The notes under the pieces are model-generated. The model did no database searches and was not told the origin of the DNA. It worked only from the letters and a program-made list of their open reading frames with translations. A stretch of DNA of 64,000 bases from Dyella dinghuensis (lineage in GTDB: Bacteria > Pseudomonadota > Gammaproteobacteria > Xanthomonadales > Rhodanobacteraceae): assembly GCF_003977615.1 (NCBI RefSeq), contig NZ_RYZR01000007.1, positions 310,001-374,000 of the forward strand, read 5' to 3'. Shown in pieces: positions 26,882 to 36,373 of the stretch. The first letter of the stretch is position 1. The number at the start of each line of letters is the position of its first letter. A program made the translations under genes and the position numbers.

Positions 26882-27145
26882 GCACTCGTGAACGTGTTTG
26901 ACGGCGTCGCGTGGCGAACTTGTCTCTGCGATGTGGAGACTGAATCCCCCAGCATCTGCTTTCAATCTAAATCGGACACCACTTTCGCCGGAGAGCCGAA
27001 AGGTTGGCTGGTGGGTCGCGTCTGCGATGGCGGTCACGGCGGCGTGTAAAAACACCAGGCCCTGATCAAAATCATAAAGGCCTCCCTCTGGAAATCGCTA
27101 TCCGGAATTTGCTCGACTTCCCATGTTTCCGCTGGGGAGAGGCTC

Positions 27146-28708
27146 ATGAAGGCAAAGGTTCGGGTGTGGAGAGGCGGCCTTGTCGCTTTGCTGGTTGTGT
27201 TTTCGGGCAGCGGCTATGCGGACGCCGCCCAGGAAGCACAGGTCGTCGTGCATGCAGACCAGCCCGGAGCGGTCATTCATCCGGAAATCTATGGCCAGTT
27301 CGCCGAACAGCTCGGGCATGGCATCTACGGTGGTATCTGGGTGGGGGAGCATTCGTCCATTCCAAACATCAGGGGGTATCGCAGGGATGTTGTCGATGCG
27401 TTGAAGGCGATCAAGGTGCCAGTCATTCGCTGGCCGGGTGGTTGCTTTGCGGATCAATACGATTGGCGTGATGGCATTGGCCCACGCGACAAGCGGCCCG
27501 TTCGAATGAATGCATCCTGGGGCGGCGAAGACAGCAACCAGTTCGGTACGCACGAGTTCATGGATTTCGCCGAACTGATCGGCGCCAAGACTTACCTCAG
27601 CATCAACGTCGGTACCGGTACGCCGCGCGAGATGAGTCAATGGATGGAATACATCACGGCGGACGGGCATTCGGACCTGGCGCAGCGGCGGCGCGCAAAT
27701 GGACGCGACAAGCCATGGAAGCTCGATTACGTCGGCATCGGTAACGAGATGTGGGGTTGTGGCGGTTCCATGCGTGCGCAGTTCTATGCCGATGTCTACC
27801 GTCAGTACGCCACGTTCGTGCATGCGCCGGGTAACACGCCGATCGTCAAAGTCGCTAGCGGTGCGAACGGCGACGATATTGGCTGGACCGATACCGTCAT
27901 GTCGATCGCAGGCAGCCAGATCGACGCCATCAGTCTGCATAACTACACCATTCCGACCGGCAACTGGTCGCACAAAGGTTCGGCCACGCAGTTCGACGAG
28001 AGTGAGTGGATGTCCACGCTGCAGGGCGCTTTGCACATGGACGATCTCATCACCAGGCACAGCGCGGTGATGGATAAATACGATCCCAAGAAACGCGTCG
28101 CGCTGGTTGTCGACGAATGGGGCAATTGGATGGATCAAGACCCCGGTGCGCGTGACGCTGCGCTCTATCAGCAGAACAGTCTGCGCGATGCGCTTTCCGC
28201 AGCCGTCACCCTGGATATCTTTCAGGCGCATGCCGACCGCGTGCGTATGGCCAACATCGCGCAAATGGTGAATGTGCTGCAGGCGATGATTCTCACCGAC
28301 CAATCGAGGATGGTGTTGACGCCGACGTATTACGTGTTCGACATGTACAAAGTGTTCCAGGGTGCCACATATCTACCCGTCGACGTGCAGGCGCCGGCGT
28401 ATCGATACAGGAATGCGTCCGTACCAGGTGTCCACGCCACAGCAGGACGCGATGCTGCCGGTGTTGTGCATATAGCAATGGTGAATCTCGACCCGCACCA
28501 CGCGGATACCGTTCGCTTGACGTTGCTCGGCGTCACAGGTTCGGCTGTAGATGGTCGCGAGCTGACTGCATCGAATATCAACACCACCAACACGTTCGAT
28601 CATCCGGATCGGGTCATGCCAGCAGCGTTTGCTGGCGCAACGCTCAAGCAGGGAGTGATAACTGCTGTAATGCCGCCGAAATCCATAGTCGTACTGGATA
28701 TTCACTGA
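27146..28708 (+). CDS. Secreted GH51 alpha-L-arabinofuranosidase
   Basis: A 520-residue exported hydrolase that removes arabinofuranose side chains from arabinoxylan or arabinan. The signal peptide ends about ADAAQ (residue 28), and GGGGAGAGGCTC precedes the ATG. The TIM barrel shows IRWPGGCFADQYDWRDGIGP, the acid/base Glu201 in GIGNEMWG, and the nucleophile Glu324 in VVDEWGNW. A C-terminal beta domain follows (about 390-520). It is translationally coupled to the GH39 gene through an overlapping TGATG, so the two act on one substrate class. Confidence 0.95.
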   Translation: MKAKVRVWRGGLVALLVVFSGSGYADAAQEAQVVVHADQPGAVIHPEIYGQFAEQLGHGIYGGIWVGEHSSIPNIRGYRRDVVDALKAIKVPVIRWPGGCFADQYDWRDGIGPRDKRPVRMNASWGGEDSNQFGTHEFMDFAELIGAKTYLSINVGTGTPREMSQWMEYITADGHSDLAQRRRANGRDKPWKLDYVGIGNEMWGCGGSMRAQFYADVYRQYATFVHAPGNTPIVKVASGANGDDIGWTDTVMSIAGSQIDAISLHNYTIPTGNWSHKGSATQFDESEWMSTLQGALHMDDLITRHSAVMDKYDPKKRVALVVDEWGNWMDQDPGARDAALYQQNSLRDALSAAVTLDIFQAHADRVRMANIAQMVNVLQAMILTDQSRMVLTPTYYVFDMYKVFQGATYLPVDVQAPAYRYRNASVPGVHATAGRDAAGVVHIAMVNLDPHHADTVRLTLLGVTGSAVDGRELTASNINTTNTFDHPDRVMPAAFAGATLKQGVITAVMPPKSIVVLDIH

Positions 28709-30285
28709 TGCGTGCTCGACGGATGAACTTTATGTTGCGCGTGTCGTTAGCCGCGATCGCTCTTTGCGTTACGGCACCGACTGTACAAGCCGATCAAAAT
28801 ATCCGGCATATCGCCGTTGACGTGGATGGCGCGTCATCGCCGCTTGATCGCTACTACGAATTTTCCATTGGCTCGGACTATCCGGGAACGCTGATGCGGG
28901 AAGACAGTCTCGCCCAGCTCAAAACCGTCAGCGAGGAATTGGGTCCGCGTTACATTCGCTTCCATGCCATTTTTCACGATGTATTGGGCACGTATCGAGA
29001 AGTGAACGGCAAGCCGGTCTACGATTGGACGAAAATCGACCGCCTCTATGACAGATTGCTCACGTTGGGCATCCGGCCATTCGTTGAACTTGGATTTACG
29101 CCGGAGGCAATGAAAACATCCGATCAGCACATCTTCTATTGGAAGGGCAACACTTCGCATCCACAACTTCCAAAATGGACAGGATTGGTTGAGGCTTTCG
29201 TCCGGCATCTGGAACAACGCTACGGACAACAAGAAATCAGAACGTGGTATTTCGAGGTCTGGAACGAGCCCAACCTTCCCGGTTTCTGGCAGGGCGGCGA
29301 TCAAAAGGCGTACTTCGATCTTTACGATGCGACCGCGCGAACCATCAAGCACATCGATCCGCAATTGAGAGTAGGCGGCCCAGCTACCGCCGGTGCGGCA
29401 TGGGTGCCTGAGTTCATCCAACACACCGTGCAAGCCGGCGTGCCACTCGATTTCATCACCACGCATACGTACGGCGTGGATGGCGGCTTCCTCGACGAGC
29501 ATGGCGAAAGCGACACGAAGCTATCACCGTCTGCCGATGCGATTGTCGGCGATGTGCGTCGCGTGCGCGGACAGATCGACCATTCCGCTAGACCCGGTTT
29601 GCCGCTTTACTTCACCGAATGGAGCACCAGCTACACGCCGCGCGACCCAGTGCATGATTCGTATGTGAGTGCTGCCTACATTCTCAGCAAACTCAAGGCC
29701 TGTGAAGGTATGGCGCAAGGCATGAGCTACTGGACCTTCAGCGATTTGTTCGAAGAACCCGGACCGCCGACTGCGCCATTTCAGGGCGGTTTTGGCTTGC
29801 TGAATCCACAAGGCATTCGCAAGCCAGCCTACTTCGCCTACAAGTATCTGCACCGCCTTGGCCGCACGGAACTGAAAACTGCCGATGCGCAAAGTTATGT
29901 CACGTGGAACGACCATTTGCTCAAGGCGCTGGTCTGGGATTTTGTGCAACCCAAACAACAGCAAAGCGATCGACCGTTTTATACCAAGATACTTCTGTCG
30001 CAACCGGCTCGGATGGTGAGTCTTGATCTTAGGCACATGCAGTCTGGTACGTATCAGGTCGCTATCTATCGAACGGGCTATGACGCCAACGATGCCTATA
30101 CGGCTTACCTGAGCATGGGTTCACCTGCGTCACTCAATGGGAATCAGCTGCGGCAACTGCAGACCACAACAGCAGATCACCCCGAAGTGCGGGCGCTGGT
30201 GATCGATTCGAATGGAATGGCGAGCGTATCCATTCCCATGCGATCCAATGATGTGGTCTTGGTAGAAGTTCTAGCCAGGCACTAA
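28708..30285 (+). CDS. Secreted GH39 beta-xylosidase-type glycosidase
   Basis: A 525-residue exported enzyme. The signal peptide spans about residues 1-29, and the start ATG overlaps the previous stop by one base. The family hallmarks are the acid/base Glu187 in FEVWNEPNLPGFW and the nucleophile Glu304 in LYFTEWSTSY. The barrel and a C-terminal beta domain fill a normal family length. It probably releases xylose from xylo-oligosaccharides after debranching by the neighbouring GH51 enzyme. Other GH39 activities such as alpha-iduronidase are less likely in bacteria of this kind. Confidence 0.9.
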   Translation: MRARRMNFMLRVSLAAIALCVTAPTVQADQNIRHIAVDVDGASSPLDRYYEFSIGSDYPGTLMREDSLAQLKTVSEELGPRYIRFHAIFHDVLGTYREVNGKPVYDWTKIDRLYDRLLTLGIRPFVELGFTPEAMKTSDQHIFYWKGNTSHPQLPKWTGLVEAFVRHLEQRYGQQEIRTWYFEVWNEPNLPGFWQGGDQKAYFDLYDATARTIKHIDPQLRVGGPATAGAAWVPEFIQHTVQAGVPLDFITTHTYGVDGGFLDEHGESDTKLSPSADAIVGDVRRVRGQIDHSARPGLPLYFTEWSTSYTPRDPVHDSYVSAAYILSKLKACEGMAQGMSYWTFSDLFEEPGPPTAPFQGGFGLLNPQGIRKPAYFAYKYLHRLGRTELKTADAQSYVTWNDHLLKALVWDFVQPKQQQSDRPFYTKILLSQPARMVSLDLRHMQSGTYQVAIYRTGYDANDAYTAYLSMGSPASLNGNQLRQLQTTTADHPEVRALVIDSNGMASVSIPMRSNDVVLVEVLARH

Positions 30286-30315
30286 GGTTCTCAGTTATTG
30301 AAAATGCTGGGCTTA

Positions 30316-30347
30316 GAGATCTCCTCTTTCGACCCAAGGCAGACATC
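30316..30347. repeat. 'CTTTCGACCC' intergenic repeat, copy 3 (degenerate)
   Basis: The central CTTTCGACCCAAGGC is shared with copy 1, but the arms have decayed (TCTCC on the left, CAGACATC on the right). It lies just 3' of the GH39 gene and before the LysR stop. Confidence 0.65.
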
Positions 30348-30369
30348 CCGCTTGCTCAAACGAATAACG

Positions 30370-31269
30370 CTAGACGTTCTTCTGCGACGAAGCCAATTCC
30401 TGTGTTACCCAGTCGATGAAAACGCGCACACGCGGGGAGAGCTGCCGACTATGCGGATACAGGAGTGATACCGGAGTTGGCGAAGGTGGAAAATCGGGAA
30501 GCACCGAGACCAGTGTTCCCGCAGCTAAGTCTGCTTGAACGTGGTACCTCGGAACCTGTATCAATCCGAGTCCTAGCTTGGCGGCAGCGACGTAGGTTTC
30601 CGCGCTGGTGACGGTCAATGTTGAGGGTAGTGCGACGTGTCGCACATTGCCGTTGACGGTGAACTCGAGCGGCAATGTCATGCCACTCGCCGACGATACG
30701 AAGCCGATGCTGACGTGCTCCGTGAGGTCATCGATGCTCTCAGGATTGCCGTGACGGGCTATGTAGGCAGGACTCGCACACGTTACTTCTTCGAGCAACG
30801 CAACGCGCCGTCCTACCATTGCGCTGTCCTGCAAGTCGCCCACGCGCAGGACGCAATCGATGCCTTCACTGACCAGATCGACAAGGCGATCTCCTTCACC
30901 GATATGCAGCTGAAGATCCGGATACCTGGCGAGAAAAGCCGGGAGCGCCGGCAACACGAAGTGGCGCGTCAGCGTCCCATGGACATCGATCCGCAATAAC
31001 CCTCTTGGTTTGGCGTCGCTGAAGGCGGCTTCAGCATCTTCGACGTCGCCCAGAATGGCGATGCACCGGCGGTAATACGCCTCGCCGTCCAGCGTGGCTT
31101 TTACGTGGCGAGTCGTTCGCTGCAGCAGCCGCACACCCAGCCGCTTTTCCAGGTCCTGGATGACTTGCGTGGCCGTCGAACGCGGCCATTCGAGGTCCTG
31201 AGCGGCCAGGGTGAAGCTTTGCCGCTCGACGATCCGGGTGAACAGACGCATGACGTCCAGGCGATCCAT
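30370..31269 (-). CDS. LysR-family transcriptional regulator
   Basis: A 299-residue regulator. The N-terminal winged helix reads MDRLDVMRLFTRIVERQSFT then LEKRLGVRLLQRTTRHV; the effector-binding domain begins near residue 90 (LRIDVHGTLTRHFVLPALPA). Its gene is divergent from the two dehydrogenase genes with a 118-base gap, the classic LysR layout, so it probably controls them. The ligand is unknown. It belongs to the subgroup whose first residues are MDRLxxMRLF (CrgA/AaeR type). Confidence 0.93.
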   Translation of the reverse strand: MDRLDVMRLFTRIVERQSFTLAAQDLEWPRSTATQVIQDLEKRLGVRLLQRTTRHVKATLDGEAYYRRCIAILGDVEDAEAAFSDAKPRGLLRIDVHGTLTRHFVLPALPAFLARYPDLQLHIGEGDRLVDLVSEGIDCVLRVGDLQDSAMVGRRVALLEEVTCASPAYIARHGNPESIDDLTEHVSIGFVSSASGMTLPLEFTVNGNVRHVALPSTLTVTSAETYVAAAKLGLGLIQVPRYHVQADLAAGTLVSVLPDFPPSPTPVSLLYPHSRQLSPRVRVFIDWVTQELASSQKNV

Positions 31270-31387
31270 AGCGGCCTCATTGTTCGCTCATGGAGAATTA
31301 TGTTGCCAGATTAGCACTGATTATTTATCCAGGTAGGAAGCCTAGAGTTCTTCCAAGCCGGCACGGTGCTGGTCCTGGAGAAAACTC
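31270..31387. promoter_or_regulatory. Divergent promoter region between lysR and the dehydrogenases
   Basis: The 118-base gap must hold both promoters. An AT-rich stretch ATTAGCACTGATTATTTAT (about 31311-31329) is the best candidate for the -10 region and LysR contact. A T-N11-A site is not obvious. The SDR start at 31388 has a TGGAG site. Confidence 0.4.
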
Positions 31388-32128
31388 ATGAACAAGCAAA
31401 CTCAGAAAGTCGCCCTGGTGACCGGTGCCTCGCGGGGTATCGGCGCAGCGATCGCACAACGTCTGGCGAATGACGGTTTCACGGTCATCGTCAATTACGC
31501 GGAAAACGCTGCACCGGCCGAGGCCCTGGTGCGTACGATCGAGCAGGCGGGCGGCCATGCCCTGGCTGCGAAAGCCGACGTCAGCGATGCCGCAGATGTG
31601 CGCCGATTGTTCGATGCCGCCGAGACCGCTTTTGGTGGTGTGGATGTGTTGGTCAACAACGCAGGCATCATGAGCCTTGCCACAATCGCCGACGCCGATG
31701 ACGCCTCGTTCGATCGCCAGATCGCCGTCAATCTGAAGGGCACGTTCAACACGTTGCGCGAAGCGGCGAAGCGTTTGCGTGCAGGCGGCCGCATCATCAA
31801 TTTCTCTTCAAGCGTCGTCGCGCTGTTGCAACCGACGTATGCGGTGTATGCCGCAACCAAAGCGGGCGTCGAAGCGATGACGAGCGTGTTTGCCAAGGAG
31901 TTGCGTGGGCGCGACATCACGGTCAACGCGATTGCACCGGGCCCGACAGCGACGGATCTGTTCCTGAAAGGCAAGCCGCAGGAAGTGGTCGACCGTTTGG
32001 CCAAGCTCGCTCCTCTCGAACGGTTGGGAGAGCCGAGCGATATCGCCAATACCGTCGCCTTTCTGGCAGGTCCGGATGGTGGCTGGGTGAACGGGCAGGT
32101 GTTGCGTGCCAATGGCGGAATCATCTGA
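31388..32128 (+). CDS. Short-chain dehydrogenase/reductase (3-ketoacyl reductase-like)
   Basis: A 246-residue cytoplasmic classical SDR using NAD(P)H. The Rossmann motif VTGASRGIGAAIAQ (12-25), NNAG (near 90), the catalytic Ser in IINFSSSVVALL and Tyr-x-x-x-Lys in YAVYAATKAG are all present, as is the GGWVNGQVLRANGG tail typical of FabG-like enzymes. The substrate is not inferable. It is the first gene of a probable operon with the second SDR 64 bases downstream. Confidence 0.93.
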   Translation: MNKQTQKVALVTGASRGIGAAIAQRLANDGFTVIVNYAENAAPAEALVRTIEQAGGHALAAKADVSDAADVRRLFDAAETAFGGVDVLVNNAGIMSLATIADADDASFDRQIAVNLKGTFNTLREAAKRLRAGGRIINFSSSVVALLQPTYAVYAATKAGVEAMTSVFAKELRGRDITVNAIAPGPTATDLFLKGKPQEVVDRLAKLAPLERLGEPSDIANTVAFLAGPDGGWVNGQVLRANGGII

Positions 32129-32192
32129 TCGCGCGCGGATGGCACGGCAAACGTTCGCTCAATTTCAAACTTCCACGCAAGGAGAACGAATC

Positions 32193-33104
32193 ATGAAACA
32201 AGTCATCGTCATTACCGGTGCATCCAGTGGTTTCGGTGCGCTCGCTGCACGCGCGCTTGCCCACGCCGGACATACCGTCTACGCGAGCATGCGTGAAACC
32301 ACGGGCCGCAATGCGCCGCAGGTTGCGGCTGTTCAGCAGTACGCCGCTGAGCATGCTGTGGATCTGCGTACGGTGGAGCTGGATGTCGCCTCGGAGGCAT
32401 CCTGCGAGACGGGCATTCAGCAGATCATTGCGGCGCATGGACGGCTCGATGTGATCATTCACAACGCCGGTCATATGTCGTTTGGTCCTGCCGAGGCTTT
32501 TACGCCGGAACAATTCGCACAGCTGTACGACATCAACGTGTTGAGCACACAGCGCGTCAATCGCGCCGCGCTTCCTCAGTTGCGCAAACAGGGCCGCGGA
32601 TTGCTGATCTGGGTTTCCAGCAGCAGCGCACGCGGCGGCACGCCACCGTATCTTTCACCTTATTTTGCCGCGAAGGCGGCGATGGATTCGCTTGCCGTCA
32701 GTTACTCTAGCGAGCTGGCGCGCTGGGGTATCGAGACCTCGATCGTCGTGCCGGGTGCATTTACCAAGGGCACGAATCATTTTGCGCATTCGGGCTCACC
32801 TTCCGATAAAGCACGCGCTACGGAATACGATCAGGGGCCGTATGCCGGTCTGCCGGAGCAGAGCCTCAAGGGTCTGGCTTCGCTCGAACCTGCCGACGCC
32901 GATGTAAGTGCCGTGGCGGATGCCATCGTACAGGTCGTGGATACGCCCTTCGGCAAGCGCCCATTCCGCGTGCATATCGATCCATCGCAGGATGGCTGCG
33001 AAATCGTCAACGGTGTAGCCGATCGCGTTCGTACAGAAATGTTTCGGCGCATCGGGTTGGAAGATTTGCTACACCCGCGAGACACCACGTATTCGGCGAA
33101 CTGA
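32193..33104 (+). CDS. Short-chain dehydrogenase/reductase, second of the pair
   Basis: A 303-residue SDR read from ATG at 32193 after AAGGAGAACG. The Rossmann motif ITGASSGFGALAARAL (6-21), the dinucleotide-binding DVASEAS and HNAGH (near 88), the catalytic Ser in LIWVSSSSAR and the YFAAKAAMD helix place it in the oxidoreductase family. The C-terminal half (PFRVHIDPSQDG) is longer than in the first SDR, in line with the extended subfamily. It differs clearly from its neighbour, so it is not a recent duplicate. Confidence 0.92.
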   Translation: MKQVIVITGASSGFGALAARALAHAGHTVYASMRETTGRNAPQVAAVQQYAAEHAVDLRTVELDVASEASCETGIQQIIAAHGRLDVIIHNAGHMSFGPAEAFTPEQFAQLYDINVLSTQRVNRAALPQLRKQGRGLLIWVSSSSARGGTPPYLSPYFAAKAAMDSLAVSYSSELARWGIETSIVVPGAFTKGTNHFAHSGSPSDKARATEYDQGPYAGLPEQSLKGLASLEPADADVSAVADAIVQVVDTPFGKRPFRVHIDPSQDGCEIVNGVADRVRTEMFRRIGLEDLLHPRDTTYSAN

Positions 33105-33125
33105 GATTAATGTGATCCAACGCAT

Positions 33126-33158
33126 CACGAGACGACACGGAGTCCGTGCCGTCTCGTG
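33126..33158. terminator. Convergent hairpin terminator candidate
   Basis: CACGAGACGACACGGA (33126-33141) faces TCCGTGCCGTCTCGTG (33143-33158), pairing at 15 of 16 positions. It lies between the SDR and poxB-like stops, which converge. There is no strong U-run, so it is either a weak intrinsic terminator or a factor-assisted one. Confidence 0.6.
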
Positions 33159-33176
33159 CATTCGTCCACAATGACG

Positions 33177-34886
33177 TCAGATATTTTCGCGAATCATTTC
33201 CACAACGTCGGCGCCGCGCCCGTGAAGAATGGCACGCGTGGTGTACAAAGCCATGCCCATGACCGGTTTCATTTCCATAAATGGCGGCTTGGTCAACTCC
33301 AGTGGATTGACCTTTACGTTGAGCAAGGCCGGACCAGGCTGGGCGAGCAATTCATCGATGGCCGCGTCCAGCTCGGACGCCTTGCTGATGGTTTTTCCCC
33401 ATAGCCCGATGGCCTGCGCCACTTTTCCAAAGTCGGGATTTTTCATGCGCGTAAACGTATCGAGCATGCCTTCGGACATCTGTTCTATTTCGACAAAGCC
33501 CAGCTTGCTGTTGTCGTAGACGACGATCTTGACGGGGATGTCTTCTTGAATGGTGGTGAGCAGTTCGCCGAACAGCATCGATAAACCGCCATCTCCGCAG
33601 AGCGCGATGACTTGTCGTTCGGGCGCTGCTTTCTTCAATCCAAATGAACCGGCGAGTGCCGTCGCCATGGTGCCGTGCAGAAGGCTGCCAAAGACGCGTC
33701 GCTTGCCGTTCGTATCGATGCAGCGCGTCGCCCAAAAAATCGGTGTGCCGTCATCTCCCGTAAAGAGTGCGTCGTCCGCTGCGTGTTTGCTTATAACGGA
33801 TGTGAGGTACGACCCAGGGATGGTGTCGTTATGACCCGGAGCCAGCTGTTTTTTCCAGGACGCTTGATGCTCGTGATAGCGATCGACATAAGTCTTCTGG
33901 AAACTGCCGTCGGTCTTTTGTTCCAAAAGCGGAAGCAGTGCACGCAGCGTTGGTTTTATATCGCCGACGGCACCCAGCGTCACGGGATGACGTCGACCAA
34001 GATGCGTGGGGTCCAGGTCGATCTGCACGATCTTGGCTTTGTCCGGATAGAACTGGCGCCACGCGAAGTCGGCTCCGAGCAGAAGAAGAGTGTCGCAATC
34101 CAGGACGGCCCTGTAGCCCGCCTCGTTTCCGAGAATGCCCGTCATGCCGACGTTGTACGGGTTGTTGTGCTCCAGGAAGCTCTTTCCGCGTGAGGTATGT
34201 GCGACAGGAGCTTTGAGCTGCTCGGCGACGGCGAGAATTTCGCTCAATGCGTCTTCGGCTCCGGATCCGGCATAAATGGTCACCTTTTTTCCGGCATTGA
34301 GAATCTTCGCGATCTCCGCGAGTTCATCGTCGTTGGGGCGAACGGTCGGGCGCGGGAAGTGAACGTGATACGGAAAATCTTCGTGCACATCGCTATGCGA
34401 GATGTCGACAGGAACGATCAATACCGCGACGCCGCGCTTCGCAATGGCAGCCTGGCACGCCATGACCGTTTTTTTGCGCGCCTGATCGGCGGTGTGAATC
34501 ATGTCGCAGAAGACCGAACACTCTTTGAAGACGGATTTGAAATCGACTTCCTGGATAAACTCAAAGCCCATTTCGCTCATCAAGATGCTGCTGGCAATCA
34601 ATACCATCGGCGAACGATTGCGGTTGGCTTCGTAAAGTCCGTTGATGAAGTGCAGGCTTCCCGGTCCGCAGCTGCCCGCGCAGGCGGTCAATTGACCGGT
34701 AAAAAGTGCCTCGGTACCGGCGGCGAAAGCGCCTGCTTCTTCGTGGCGAACATGCACCCACTCGATCGGGCTTTTATCGAGATGTTCGGCGATCAGATTC
34801 AACGTATCGCCGACGATGCCGTAGCAGCGTTTGACGCCCGCCTGTTCGAGGACTTCTACGATAATTTCAGCGACTTTCTTGCTCAT
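33177..34886 (-). CDS. Pyruvate oxidase/dehydrogenase-like ThDP enzyme (PoxB paralogue)
   Basis: A 569-residue ThDP- and FAD-dependent enzyme family member, expected to convert pyruvate to acetate and CO2 with electrons to quinone. Glu50 (VRHEEAGAFAAG) is the cofactor-activating glutamate. ThDP binding is GDGG near CGDGGLSML with a YDNS in place of the usual NN. Unlike PoxB proper, its C-terminus ends GRGADVVEMIRENI and lacks the family's lipid-binding tail (GRG..IDLAK.N.LR), so membrane attachment or activation by lipids may be lost. It follows the TolC-type gene by 53 bases on the same strand. It could also act on another 2-oxo acid. Confidence 0.85.
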   Translation of the reverse strand: MSKKVAEIIVEVLEQAGVKRCYGIVGDTLNLIAEHLDKSPIEWVHVRHEEAGAFAAGTEALFTGQLTACAGSCGPGSLHFINGLYEANRNRSPMVLIASSILMSEMGFEFIQEVDFKSVFKECSVFCDMIHTADQARKKTVMACQAAIAKRGVAVLIVPVDISHSDVHEDFPYHVHFPRPTVRPNDDELAEIAKILNAGKKVTIYAGSGAEDALSEILAVAEQLKAPVAHTSRGKSFLEHNNPYNVGMTGILGNEAGYRAVLDCDTLLLLGADFAWRQFYPDKAKIVQIDLDPTHLGRRHPVTLGAVGDIKPTLRALLPLLEQKTDGSFQKTYVDRYHEHQASWKKQLAPGHNDTIPGSYLTSVISKHAADDALFTGDDGTPIFWATRCIDTNGKRRVFGSLLHGTMATALAGSFGLKKAAPERQVIALCGDGGLSMLFGELLTTIQEDIPVKIVVYDNSKLGFVEIEQMSEGMLDTFTRMKNPDFGKVAQAIGLWGKTISKASELDAAIDELLAQPGPALLNVKVNPLELTKPPFMEMKPVMGMALYTTRAILHGRGADVVEMIRENI

Positions 34887-34939
34887 GGCTGGCTCCGCTT
34901 GAGGACGTGACGTGGAAGTCCCGTTGAGGGATCGGGGGA

Positions 34940-36373
34940 TTAATGCGAGGAGGGCCGTCTTCCAATGGCCAGGTCCAGTGCTGCTTGCGCGATGCTCACG
35001 CTTGCGTTGGCGTCTTCTTGACTGGCTTCGGCTTGAGCGAGCACAGCCTCATTACTTGTCAGTTCGGTGACGCTGGTCAGGCCGCGCCGATAGGAATCGA
35101 GCGCCGCTTGATAAGCGACTTCCGATGCATGCGTATAGGCCAGCGCCTGATTGCGGTTGTCCAGGCTGGTCTTGAGATTGTTGTAAGCCTCGACCACTTG
35201 CTGGGAGGCCGTATCTTTGGCTTCCGCTAATGCGTCCTCAGCTTCCGTCCTTTGGGAGACCGCCAGCGAAACATTGGTCGCGCGCGCGCCGCCATCGAAC
35301 AGCGGCCATTCGAACGACACAAACAACGCTTCGCCCGTTCGATTGATGGAGGAATACGGACTGCCGTCGCTGCTTATTTCGCCGATGTTCTGAAGCACCT
35401 GTGCGGAAAGGCTGATCGTTGGGCGATACGCCGCGCGCGCGGTGTCGACTTTGGCATCGGATGCTGCAATCTTGTCGGTCGCGGCGAGGATGTCCGGGCG
35501 CGATTGCAACGCTTCGTCGATCAATGCACGAAGCGATCCGGGTGTGGGTGCATCGGATGCGTCGCTCAAGGAAGCGACCTCGAAATGCGTTTCCGGATCC
35601 AATCCAATCGTGGCGATGAGTGATGCAAAGGCTGTGTCGGCGTCGCCCGTGGTTTTCGTCAATGCCAGACGCATCGCTGCTGTCTGGCGTTGTGCTTCGG
35701 CAAGTTGCACCACGGTGGCGCGTCCGTGCTTTTTCTGGTCGGCGACTGCCTCTTCGGTCAGCTTGGCCGCATCCAGCGCCTTTTGCGCAGCGCGCACCTG
35801 GCCCTGGCTGGACGCCGCCTGGAAATAGGCCTGCGACACATCGAATATCAACTTTTCCTGTGCGCCCAGCAAACCCGACTCGGCGGCCAAAGCAGTATGT
35901 TTGGCCGCTTCGACTTCACCCTTGCGGCGCCCGAAATCGAACAGCAACCATTTCAGCTCAATGGTGGGGAAAGCCTCTCGCGTCGACGACACGAAATAGC
36001 CCTTGGGCGAGACGGTTGGCGGGATCGCCAGCGGCGTGCGCTGGATGCCGCCAAGCGCATTGACGCTGACCTGTGGTGAGTACTGGGTCTTGGCCAGTTG
36101 GACGGCAAGATTGGCTTGAATCGCTTCCTGCTCGACCTCACGCGTCTTCGGGTTGATATTCAACGCGATATTCAGAAGTTCCGACAGCGTGTAAGTACGA
36201 TTTTCAAGTGCAGGCGCTTCGGTATGACCGGCGATGGCCAGCGCGTCATCCGATGACGTATGGGCCCATGATGTCGACTGTGCAGTCGCTGTACCGCCGC
36301 ACAAGACGAGCCCGACTGCGAACACGAATGGAACGCAAGCAAAGAGGGGGAAATCAGATCGCGCGCGATGCAT
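34940..36373 (-). CDS. TolC-family outer-membrane efflux protein
   Basis: A 477-residue outer-membrane channel subunit with a signal peptide (about 1-32, ending ATAQ) and two repeated TolC-type coiled-coil halves. Characteristic motifs are LSELLNIALNINPKTREVEQ, LKWLLFDFGRRKGEVEAAK and EWPLFDGGARATNVSLA. It overlaps the FUSC gene by 20 bases and has a GAGGAG ribosome site inside it. With the HlyD and FUSC proteins it should form a complete tripartite exporter. Confidence 0.93.
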   Translation of the reverse strand: MHRARSDFPLFACVPFVFAVGLVLCGGTATAQSTSWAHTSSDDALAIAGHTEAPALENRTYTLSELLNIALNINPKTREVEQEAIQANLAVQLAKTQYSPQVSVNALGGIQRTPLAIPPTVSPKGYFVSSTREAFPTIELKWLLFDFGRRKGEVEAAKHTALAAESGLLGAQEKLIFDVSQAYFQAASSQGQVRAAQKALDAAKLTEEAVADQKKHGRATVVQLAEAQRQTAAMRLALTKTTGDADTAFASLIATIGLDPETHFEVASLSDASDAPTPGSLRALIDEALQSRPDILAATDKIAASDAKVDTARAAYRPTISLSAQVLQNIGEISSDGSPYSSINRTGEALFVSFEWPLFDGGARATNVSLAVSQRTEAEDALAEAKDTASQQVVEAYNNLKTSLDNRNQALAYTHASEVAYQAALDSYRRGLTSVTELTSNEAVLAQAEASQEDANASVSIAQAALDLAIGRRPSSH

